A DNA stretch of 64,000 bases from the NCBI GenBank assembly GCA_051294375.1, contig CM119266.1:14840542-14904541 (forward strand), read 5' to 3'. Every line of letters begins with the position of its first letter. The stretch's first letter is position 1. Positions 54,246 to 64,000 of the stretch are shown piece by piece. The translations under genes and the position numbers were made by a program. This stretch comes from Paraspadella gotoi. Its lineage: Eukaryota > Chaetognatha. Below the pieces are notes generated by a model. That model saw only the letters and a list, made by a program, of their open reading frames with translations. It ran no database searches and was not told the DNA's origin.

Positions 54246-55659
54246 TGTTGTAAACATCTTAATCTTCGCTCCTCCGGCCGGGGCCCGCCCGCGCCGGTGC
54301 TCCGTCGGGTCTTTTCGCCTCGGCGCCGGTGCCGTGCCGTTGCTTTGCCGGTGCGGGGCCGGTGCTTTGACGTCAGTCAGAGTCACAATAAAAGGAACAC
54401 CATTAATTCATTCTTTTTGCCGACGAATGGAGATTCGAGAATCGAGAATAAGTCGGGGGTAAGGTTCGTGTTTTGGCCGCAGGGGAGAAGTGAGGGGTCG
54501 AGGGGTGAGGGAGAACTTTTTTTTGACTCGGCGTCGAATCGGGTGAGATTTTTTTAAAGGTAGTTTCGATAAAGGAAAGTTATCGAATTCGAGATCACAG
54601 AGTCGTAAAGCATATTAGTTCGAATTCTAAAAGGTGAGCAAATTTTTAGTAAAGCTGAAAAAATTAATTAAAAAATTAAAAGACCTTTTTAAAATTTAAT
54701 GCAAAAAGAGTTTTCCTGTTTCCGTTGTGGTTCTCGCAAGGGTTTTTTGAGCAAATTATGTGCCGTTTAGGCCTAGAGGACCGTGAAATCGGACACTAGC
54801 AGGACTAGTTGGATATCAAAAGGTTTCATATTCAATAAAAAAAAAACGAGGATTATGGTAAACATTCAAAAAATCGGACGGGAAACATTTTTAGCCAAGG
54901 AAAATTAAAATATAATTATAATAATAAAAAAAAAAGGTTTTCTCCTTGATAAATAGTGAAATAATCGCTCTAAACATCCCAATTTTCGTAATCAAAACGC
55001 TCTTCTATCTTAGCTCCAATTTTCGGCGCCCGACGAAGTAAAAATTTGCCGGCGTCGTTTTTTAAAAATGAAATCCCGTCGTTAGAGCTCCGTTCCGATC
55101 TTTTGTTTGTGTCGCCCGCAAAAATAAAAATAGCGATAATGGCACGATTTCGAAAATTTTTAGTTTTTGGTCTTTGTCCGCCAGAGGGCGAGGAGAGTGG
55201 GGCGGGGTGGGTTCCCGTGGCGTCGAGAGGCTTAACGAGGCTAATTTAAGCCCAAAATTTCGTCGTCGACGATTTCTCTTTTATTTCGAAGATGATCTTT
55301 TTTTTTTTTTGGTGGGGGCAATTATCCGAAACGAGGCTGGCGCCGAATCGACGCTGCGTTCGTGGGCTTGAAAACAAAAACCGCGGGTTCTCTTGTTGTT
55401 TCGTGGATTTAATGATGTTTTATTTTTGGGAGATTTTGACTCGGATTAGGGGGGTAATTCCTAATCTTTTTTTTGAAATTTATGTTACATAGGAAAAAAA
55501 TGTTATTGATTAATTCTTATGCAAATAATAACAAGGGGGTTCTCGATTTTTCAATGTAATAAAGTCTCTTAGTTATACAACGGGTTCGACGAAAAACAAG
55601 ATTAGAGAGAGTGGAAGACAAATTATTCATAATCAGGGAATTAACTTTTGGAACCAAAG

Positions 55660-55789
<130 letters not shown>

Positions 55790-57495
55790 TTTTCGGAAAA
55801 AAAACTAAAAAAGAGGGGGAAAAAATTAGAAAAATTTACTCTTGGTCCGAAAATTATTTTAAAAATGCAAATATCATAAACGAGGATTAAATTTGAAAAG
55901 AACCGACGAAGAGAGTTTCGTGTGAAAGTTTCTCTCTCTTCTCTTTCAATATTCCTCTTCTTTCTTCTGCTCCTTCTCCCCCTCGTCTCGCGAGAAAACA
56001 GTCGACTGTAATTTGGAGCAATTAAAGTTTTGGAGACTCGAATTTCATTAGTTACCTTCTTTTCTTTGCAGAAGGCGAAGCCGCACCGGGAAAGGGGGTG
56101 GCGGGGGGGGGGGAGTAAAACGACGGTCCCGACGCCGAGTGCGCGAAGAATTAGTCTGAAAAATCTTAATTATTTTTTTTTCATTAAGACGTTATTAAAA
56201 CCATTCGCTTGTTAAATATATTTTTTTATAATGTGAACGAAAATCTAGATAAAATAAAATATATGCTTGATTATTCATTTTTTGAATAAATAAATCGCGG
56301 AAACATTTTTATTGCCTTTCGCGAGCGAAGATCTTCCTCTTTCTCTCTCTTCTATTCACGCCGAATTATTTTTTATCGCTTTCAAAAGAAAATTAAAAAG
56401 TTATGCCATCTTATTTCTGTCTGTCATATTTTCAAGCTTAAAAGCTTTTTTTTTTTTTTTTGAGAAATGTTATGTTGTTAATGATCGGCCTGAGAATTGG
56501 AATTTCTTAACTTCTATGAGTGGAAATTGTCTGACGGGACGACGACGACTCGACGATGACGAGGCGAGCGTCGACGACGACGAAGAGACGACGATAATCA
56601 TGACAGCGACTACGAAAAAAATTTTGAGGGCAAAGTTCGACGAAGTTTAGGTAAAACTTTCCCTCGAGAACACACCGGGATTTAAAGTCAACTAATAAAA
56701 TAGTAGAGCACCGGATTTCAAAAAAAATGATGGATAGAAATGAATTAATATATCAGTAACTTGCTATCATTTGTAAGGAACCAATTGATATGTCTCAACT
56801 CAACTAAACCACTTGAGCTTTTAATAATTATTACCTAATTAAAAACTATTATACTCTTCCTGGTCTGTCGTTTAAAAAAAAAATAAGATAAAAAAACAAA
56901 ACTAAAATATACAAAAAAAAAAAAAAACGCCGACTACCCGCTACTACCTTCGCTAACCTTCAACCCACTTCGCCCATCGCTAATCGTCTCGACAGGTCGC
57001 ACTTCATTTCAATCTCTCTCTATTTCCCGCTCCCACTACTCCGTTCCAAGACCTCCCGAATCCCACCTCTCAACTTCAGACGACTCCCGCTTCAGACCAA
57101 CACGGCTTCCGACCATCCGGTGCTCCATGAAACTCCTTCGGCTCCACTTATTCTCACGATTAACTCCTTTAATTACTCAAATTTGCTCTACCCTACTCGC
57201 AATGATCTTCTTCTTTCCTTCCTCAGCTCCATTCATGTCCTCCACCTCCTCGCGGCGACTCCCCCTCTCCGTCTCGGAGACGCCAGCCTAGAAATGCGAC
57301 GCGTCTCCCTTCATGTTGTTTTACTCGACGACGAACACGAAGACGACGACGAAGAAGATTCTCTCGGGAACCCTTAAAAAACCTCGTTCTCATCTCGGCC
57401 CCCCCTCATCATCTTTCCGCGAAATCCCGCACCACAGGCGCCTGGTTTGGAACCGGCGTCTCCGATTATATACACGATGTTTTTGGAGAGAGAGT

Positions 57496-57531
<36 letters not shown>

Positions 57532-57782
57532 GAAGAGAGAGGGAGAGAGAGAGAGAGAAGAGAGAGAGGAGAGGGAGATAAAGGCCGCGACTACTCACGC
57601 GGGCCGGCGTATATCGGCCATCGGGGATCCCGCTTGGCCTCTCCCCCTTCCGCCGCTAACTGGCACCCCCCCCCGTGCCCACCCTCCTCGAAACCATCGG
57701 GACCCCCAAACATCAGGGGGCCCCGGAGCACATTTTAATTGCCTTATTTTCGAGTTAATTGTCGAGCCGAGGCTTCGCGAAG

Positions 57783-57793
57783 ATGGCGCTGAG
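57783..57793 (+). CDS. Possible short first coding exon (speculative)
   Basis: GCGAAGATGGCGCTGAG is followed by GTGAGC, a good donor, and the arrangement is preserved in copy 2 near 60546. It encodes only M-A-L and a partial codon. No downstream exon is identified, so this is a hypothesis only. Confidence 0.15.
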
Positions 57794-57861
57794 GTGAGCG
57801 CCGAAAAATTCTCATTCTCGTCGCTCTAATGATCTTCCGGTGAGAGGACGGGGACGACGAC

Positions 57862-57895
<34 letters not shown>

Positions 57896-58538
57896 TGATG
57901 AGAGGAAACTGCCGATGCTTTTCTTTTCCCCGTTTCCGCGTTTATGATTTGAAATGGGTTTCGTTAAGCGGACGATTTTCCTCGTCACCCAAATTCTATG
58001 CTGAGATTTTTAAAAGTTTAAGATTTTTGTCTCACGTAGTTAAAAGAAACTTTTTTTTCGAGTACGAGGGTGAAATCGGCTTGGTTTGGATAATCGGCTT
58101 GGTTTGGATAAAGCAAATCCCAAATTATGTGTTTCCTCTAAGATGTATTTCAATATTGTTTAAGAGCATTTTCCGAATTCTTTTTCTGAAGTCTCTTATT
58201 CTTAATCGGGAGAATTTTTAATCTACGTAAAAATGGCAAATTTTTCCAGGCCTATGTTAAATCTCCAAAATCATAATCAATTTCAAATTCAACGAGGTAA
58301 TCTTATTTAAATTTATAATTAGTTTTCCCTGATATTAACAACGATGGGGTTTTGATGAAGCCGCCAATTTTCCCCGTTCCTCCCGCGCTGCATCATTGAA
58401 GAGCCTTCTTCCCACTTCGACCCCAAATCCTTAGCACTTACTCCGGCAACTTCCCCCCAACATTAATGCAGAATTTATCCGCGAAAACTGGCATCCCCGG
58501 AAATCTTCATTAGCCCGTATGTTTTCATCTTTTGAACA

Positions 58539-58648
58539 ATGGCGGCGCCATCTCGCCCGCAAGCGGACGCCGAGAGACGCCGGGGGGGGCCCCGACGCCG
58601 GATCGAAGAAGCGAGATTGGGAGCGGGAATAGGAGAGCGCGAAGTTAG
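58539..58648 (+). CDS. Possible first coding exon ending at a strong donor (speculative)
   Basis: ATGGCGGCGCC starts an open frame of 36 codons that ends at AG|GTAAGT. It encodes an Arg/Gly-rich start (MAAPSRPQADAERRR). In copy 2 (from 61272) indels change the reading frame, although it too remains open. No partner exon is recognised within the window. Confidence 0.25.
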
Positions 58649-58815
58649 GTAAGTAAAAGGGAAGAAGACGAAACAGACTGACAAACCTCTCGTCTAGGTG
58701 AGGTTTATTAAAGGAACGAGAGAACGACTGCTGGTTCTCCTGTCTTCTTGGTAAGTTTCGGTTTTGGCGCTTAATTAGAGGCGTCTTACCAAGGAAGGGG
58801 AAAAATGGAGAGAGA

Positions 58816-58863
<48 letters not shown>

Positions 58864-58868
58864 GGAGA

Positions 58869-58893
58869 NNNNNNNNNNNNNNNNNNNNNNNNN
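58869..58893. other. Assembly gap (25 N) between tandem copies
   Basis: The gap falls exactly between the end of copy 1 and the start of copy 2. Confidence 0.99.
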
Positions 58894-60253
58894 GAACGAC
58901 GGGTCCCGACGCCGAGTGCGCGAAGAATTAGTCTGAAAAATCTTAATTATTTTTTTTTTCATTAAGACGTTATTAAACCATTCGCTTGGTTAAATATATT
59001 TTTTTTATAATGTGAACGAAAAATCTAGATAAAATAAAATATATGCTTGATTATTCATTTTTTGAATAAATAAATCAGCGGAAACATTTTATTGCCTTTC
59101 GCGAGCGAGATCTTCCTCTTTCTCTCTCTTCTATTCACGCGAAATTTTTTATCGCTTTCAAAAGAAAAATAAAAGTTATGCCATCTATTTCTGTCTGTCA
59201 TATTTTCAAGCTTAAAGCTTTTTTTTTTTTTTTTGAGAAATGTTAATGTTGTTAATGATCGGCCTGAGAATTGGGAATTTCTTAACTTCTATGAGTGGAA
59301 TCGTCGACGACGACGACGACTGCGACGATGACGAGGACGACGTCGACGACGACGAAGATGACGACGATAATCATGACAGCGACTACGAAAAAAATTTTTA
59401 GGGCAAAGTTCGACGAAGTTTAGGTAAAACTTTCCCTCGAGAACACACCGGGATTTAAAGTCAACGTAATAAAATAGTAGAGCACCGGATTTCAAAAAAA
59501 ATGATGGATAGAAAATGAATTAATATATCAGTAACTTGCTATCATTTGTAAGGAACCAATTGATATGTGGTGAACTCAAACTCAAACTCAAACTTAAACC
59601 GACTGTTTAATAATTATTACCTATTTAAAAATCTTATTAACTCTTCCGTGGTCGTGAATTTAAAAAAAAAAAAGATTTAGACTAAAATATACAAAAAAAA
59701 ACAAAAACAGCCGACATACCCGCTACTTACCTTCGCTTAACCTTCAACCCACTTCGCCCATCGCTAATCGTCTCGACAGGTCGCACTTCATTTCATCTCT
59801 CTCTATTTCCCGCTCCCCACTACTCCGTTCCAGACCTCTCCGAATCCCACCTCTCAACTTCAGACGACTCCGCTTCAGACCACACGGCTTCCGACCATCC
59901 GGTGCTCCATGAAACTCCTTCGGCTCCACTTCATTCTCACGATTAACTCCTTTAATTACTCAAATTTGCTCTACCTACTCGCAATGATCTTCTTCTTTCC
60001 TTCCTCAGCTCCATTCCATGTCCTCCACCTCCTCGCGCGACTCCCCCTCTCCGGTCTCGGAGACGCCAGCCTAGAAATTGCGACGCGTCTCCCTTCATTG
60101 TTTTTACTCGACGACGACGACGAAGACGACGACGAGAAGATTCTCTCGGGAACCTTAAAAAACCTCGTTCTCATCTCGGCCCCCCCCTCACTTTCCCGAA
60201 ATCCGCACACGGCGCCTGTTTGGAACCGGCGTCTCCGATTATAACGATGTTTT

Positions 60254-60341
<88 letters not shown>

Positions 60342-61518
60342 AGGCCGCGACTACTCAGCGCGGCGCGGCGTATATCGGCCATCGGGGATCCCGCTTGGCC
60401 TCTCCACCCTTCCGCCGCTAACTGGCACCCCCCCCCCGTGCACCCTCCTCGAAACCATCGGGGACCCCCAAACCATCAGGGGGCCCGCGGATTCACATTT
60501 TAATTGCCTTATTTTCGAGTTAATGTCGAGCGAGGCTTCGCGAAGATGGCGCTGAGGTGAGCGCCGAAAAATTCTCATTCTCGTCGCTCTAATGATCTTC
60601 CGGTGAGAGGACGGGGACGACGACGACGACGACGACGATGATGAGAGGAAACTGCCGATGCTTTTCTTTTCCCCGTTTCCGCGTTTATGATTTGAAATGG
60701 GTTTCGTTAAGCGGACGATTTTCCTCGTCACCCAAATTCTATGCTGAGATTTTTAAAAGTTTAAGATTTTTTGTCTCACGTAGTTAAAAGAAACTTTTTT
60801 TTCGAGTACGAGGGGTGAAATCGGGCTTGGTTTGGATAATCGGGCTTGGTTTGGATAAAGCCAAATTCCCAAATTATGTGTTTTCCTCTAAGATGATTAT
60901 TTCAATATTGTTTAGAGCATTTTCCGAATTCGTTTTTCTTGAAGTCTTATTCTTAATCGGGAGAATTTTTAATCTACGTAAAATGGCAAATTTTTCAGGC
61001 TATGTTAATCTCCAAAATCATTAATCAATTTCAAAATTCAACGAGGTAATCTATTTAAATTTTATAAATTAGTTTTCTGATATTAACAAACGATGGGGTT
61101 TTGATGAAGCCGCCCAATTTTCCCCTTCCTCCCGCTCATCATTGAAGAGCCTCTTCCCAAATCCTTAGCACTACTCCGCCAACTTCCCCCCAACATTAAT
61201 GCAGAATTTTATCGCGAAAACTGGCATCCCCGAAAATCTCATTAGCCCGTAATGGTTTCATCTTTTGAACAATGGCGGCGCCTCTCGCCCGCCAAGCGAC
61301 GCCGAGAGACGCCGGGGGGCGGCCGACGCCGGATCGAAGAAGCGAGATTGGGAGCGGAATAGGAGAGCGCGAAGTTAGGGTAAGTAAAAGGGAAGAAGAC
61401 GAACAGATGAAACTCTCGTCTAGGGTGAGTTTATAAAGGAAACGAGAGAACGCTGTTCTCTCTTCTTGGTAAGTTCGGTTTGGCGCTTAATTAGAGCGTC
61501 TTACCAAGGAAGGGGGAA

Positions 61519-61559
<41 letters not shown>
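58894..61559. repeat. Tandem duplication, copy 2
   Basis: The copy is collinear with 56118-58868. It differs mainly by frequent one-base indels in homopolymers and by shorter or longer GAC and GA runs. It passes into unique sequence after the GA tract ending near 61559. Confidence 0.9.
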
Positions 61560-61562
<3 letters not shown>

Positions 61563-61881
61563 GAGTTACGTTCCTCGATAATTGAACAGACTCCTAATTT
61601 TTTTTCCGCGCTCTTTCTCTCTCCCTCGCTTTCCCTCTCTCTCCCTTAATGGGTAATTTAGGAAAATTAGAACCAGAGGATATTTTATAAAAGGAAGCTC
61701 TTCCGTTCTTCTTGGGGCTTTTTAATTGGCTCATCCGAAAAGAAAAATTGTGCGAAGAATTATGGATTCCTTTTTTTGTGGGGGCTCTCCCTTTGTTCTT
61801 CTTTAAGAAGCCTTTATTATTTCATTCGTGACTTTGTTTCGGTTTTTGAAGGAAGGAAGAAAGGAGAATNNNNNNNNNNNN

Positions 61882-61915
<34 letters not shown>

Positions 61916-63711
61916 GGTAGGAGCAACAGAAGAAAGAGTAAGGGGAGAACAAAATCTTTTCAGCGCAAAAAAGAGGAAAGTGAAAAAAAAAGGAAAAATA
62001 AGAATAGAAAAGAAAATTGGATGCTGTCGCTGGTTTATGGGTTAAGGGGTTAAAATTACAAGGAGAAAATTGGTCGTCGCGCGTCAAAAAATCGGAACGC
62101 GCCGAGTCGCTAACACTTTTTTTTGTTGCAAAAACAGGAAAAGATGAGAAGGAGAAACTTGAAAACATCTTTGTTGCTTAAAAGCTGGGTTTTAAATTTT
62201 TACAAGAAAAAAGAAATATATGTTTTTTTTTTTGAAATATTAAGTTTCTTCTTAAAATTAAAGTGCAATAGCAATTTCGAAAATTACTACTATATTTAAA
62301 ACTATCACTACAATTCGATTACAAACGTTGCGGAAATTGTAGCACAAAGTCGGCGTCTTAGCGAAAAGGAAAGTAAACCTGGGAGGTTCGTAAACGATTA
62401 GGACGGAAGGTGAGGGATGGCTCGATCGTTAGCAGAGCGAGGGAGAGTGAGAAAATAGTGAAATGGGAGGGAGGTTCGAAAGCGAAAACGGATGATAGTA
62501 CAAAGTACAAACTCTGGCAAAATGAGATTTTTTGAGAAAAGATAAGTAGGGTTTCTTAATAGAGGGATCAATAATTATATCTTTTTTTAAATAATGTTTC
62601 CTAAAACAGTAACAGTATTTCAAGGATAGCATAAATATTTATAAATATTTCCATAGGATGTTAAAGTATTAGGCGTAGGTTCCCCTTTCATTGGTCGAGG
62701 AGAAAGGTGCCCTGGGGCCATGGGACAAGTGTAGCGATGGGGAGAGGAGTTTAAAAGAAATAAAGTTCTTCATTTGACGGAGATGGGAGCCTTTGGAGGT
62801 AGGACGAGTCTCATAAAGAATGTTAGTGGGTGGGCAAGGGGCGGAGGCGGATGGCTTTTTGCGTTTGAGATAAAGTCAGGGGGTTCGGGTAAAAATGGGG
62901 CGGGGCGGGGGGGAGTTGGTGTCGCTCTCTCTCTTCTCGTCGACGCAGTTTCGTCTTCACTTTTGAAGCCATTTTAGTTTTCGAGGAGACAACGACGATT
63001 GAGCAGCTTTAATGGTCCCCGAATGCTCGTAGCCGACAACATTCTTAAATTGCAGGCGGTGGCGGGCGGAGAAGTTGAGAGAGGGAATCAACGCGGGGAT
63101 ATTAATTATAACTTGAATTGATTGAAAGCTTGCTATGTTATTATCTTGTAAGTTTGATGGAGGCCTTAAACCACCAAGGCCTGTCCAAAGTCAGGGACAA
63201 GATAGCTTATTTTTTGAATGAATGGATAATTTTTATATTGGTTGTACTTTGATAAAGTCTGGGTAAATAATTTTTGAGTTTTTCATTTTAAATTCAAATT
63301 TTGTGAAGTCGAATTTTTCATTTCTGTCTTTATTTTGATTTAAGATAATATATTCATAGTTAAGCTTTTTTTAAAGAATTACTTTAATTTATAAATATAA
63401 TAATCAAAATGTTTTGGGAGAAAGCTATTAAAATTTCAAAAATAACAGTGAGGCTGTTTTAGATAACATTTTGTTCTAAATTTCAAATTAATTACTAATT
63501 TGTTTAGTAAATACGTACAATAAACTTTAAATTAAAAAAAGTAACGAGCAACATATGGCCAAAAACATCGTGCGCCATCGTCTGACGACGAATGGCACTT
63601 GAAAGCCCCTTGGCAGTGTAACGCCTGTTTCAAAGGGATTCTTCATTTATTTCTTTTTCTTCGATTCGGGAAAACGTCCGACAGAAAAGAGAGAAAAGCA
63701 GTTAAAAAGAG

Positions 63712-63777
<66 letters not shown>

Positions 63778-64000
63778 TTACCATCAACGGGGAGGAATGG
63801 AATTTTTTAAAAAAATTTGCAGAAAAATTTACGCATTTTTTAGAAACAACCTCAGGAGAGTAAAATTTCGTTAAACATAGTATCAGTTAATTTCTAACTT
63901 TGTGCTCGAAAAAAATCATTTTTATTCTAATATGCGAAGTTGCTTTCCAGAATCAAAGATCTTACTCGCTACAATCAAATGAAAAAAATATGTAAAGATA
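61560..64000. other. Right end of window, no gene seen
   Basis: The region has a 12-N gap at 61870-61881 next to a GA tract, a GC-rich patch at about 62830-62970, copy 2 of the dispersed repeat, and a GA tract at about 63715-63770. Frames such as 62774-62977 are Gly-rich and unsupported. Confidence 0.5.
63130..63247 (+). repeat. Dispersed ~120-bp repeat, copy 2
   Basis: The segment runs from GCTATGTTATTATCTTGTAA to TATTGGTTGTAC and is the reverse complement of 12473-12590 with few differences. It ends at the interrupted palindrome ATTGGTTGTAC, which is incomplete here. Confidence 0.8.

Larger units (their letters stand above)
56118..58868. repeat. Tandem duplication, copy 1
   Basis: The segment from GACGGTCCCGACGCCGAGTG to the GA tract before the gap repeats at 58894-61559 in the same orientation. 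It contains GAC-triplet runs (56535-56590, 57850-57895), a GA tract at about 57485-57575, and an internal 18-bp doublet of ATCGGCTTGGTTTGGATA near 58074. It ends at a 25-N gap. Confidence 0.9.

Overview
The window looks like draft nuclear DNA from an invertebrate metazoan. Genes are split by canonical GT-AG introns, there are multi-domain immunoglobulin and IgGFc-binding-type extracellular proteins, a decayed Ty3/gypsy retroelement lies in an intron, and long pure (GA)n/(CT)n microsatellites and N gaps are everywhere. I cannot fix the phylum from sequence alone. Coding exons of most genes are clearly GC-richer than the AT-rich introns around them; the exception is the exon array at the left end.

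Layout. (1) 1.3-13.6 kb, + strand: the 3' part of a large gene. Fifteen 'A' exons (usually 96 nt) and eleven 'B' exons (usually 81 nt) mostly alternate. All are phase 1-1, and every one opens with an N-x-S/T sequon. They encode a repetitive, probably glycosylated coiled-coil stalk. Two further helical exons and eight exons of an IgGFc-binding-protein N-terminal-like domain follow, ending at 13585. The array contains two dead exons, one exon with a destroyed donor, and inserted repeats. (2) 14.9-16.4 kb, + strand: a three-exon secreted protein of 338 residues built from alternating poly-acidic, Arg/Gly/Pro and poly-Gly blocks. (3) 18.5-27.5 kb, - strand: a five-Ig-domain transmembrane cell-adhesion protein of the nephrin/Kirre type with a C-terminal PDZ ligand. 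One exon carries a frameshift. Its introns hold a broken gypsy element and a near-perfect 151-bp fold-back element. (4) 42.1-49.6 kb, + strand: a nine-exon coiled-coil protein with Gln-rich and His-rich ends. Exon 8 is flanked by complementary GA and CT tracts.

The rest is mostly non-coding. From 28 to 42 kb I see only microsatellites, GAC/GTC triplet tracts and possible promoter motifs. From 50.4 to 51.8 kb lies a large inverted repeat, and from 56.1 to 61.6 kb a 2.7-kb tandem duplication. Both abut N gaps and differ between copies largely by single-base indels and tract lengths, so assembly artefact must be considered.

The four genes do not form an evident pathway. Two encode likely secreted matrix-type proteins, one a cell-adhesion receptor and one a probably cytoplasmic coiled-coil protein. 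The strongest candidate for something undescribed is the exon array of gene 1: a run of interchangeable, individually sequon-tagged helical cassettes joined to an IgGFc-type domain.
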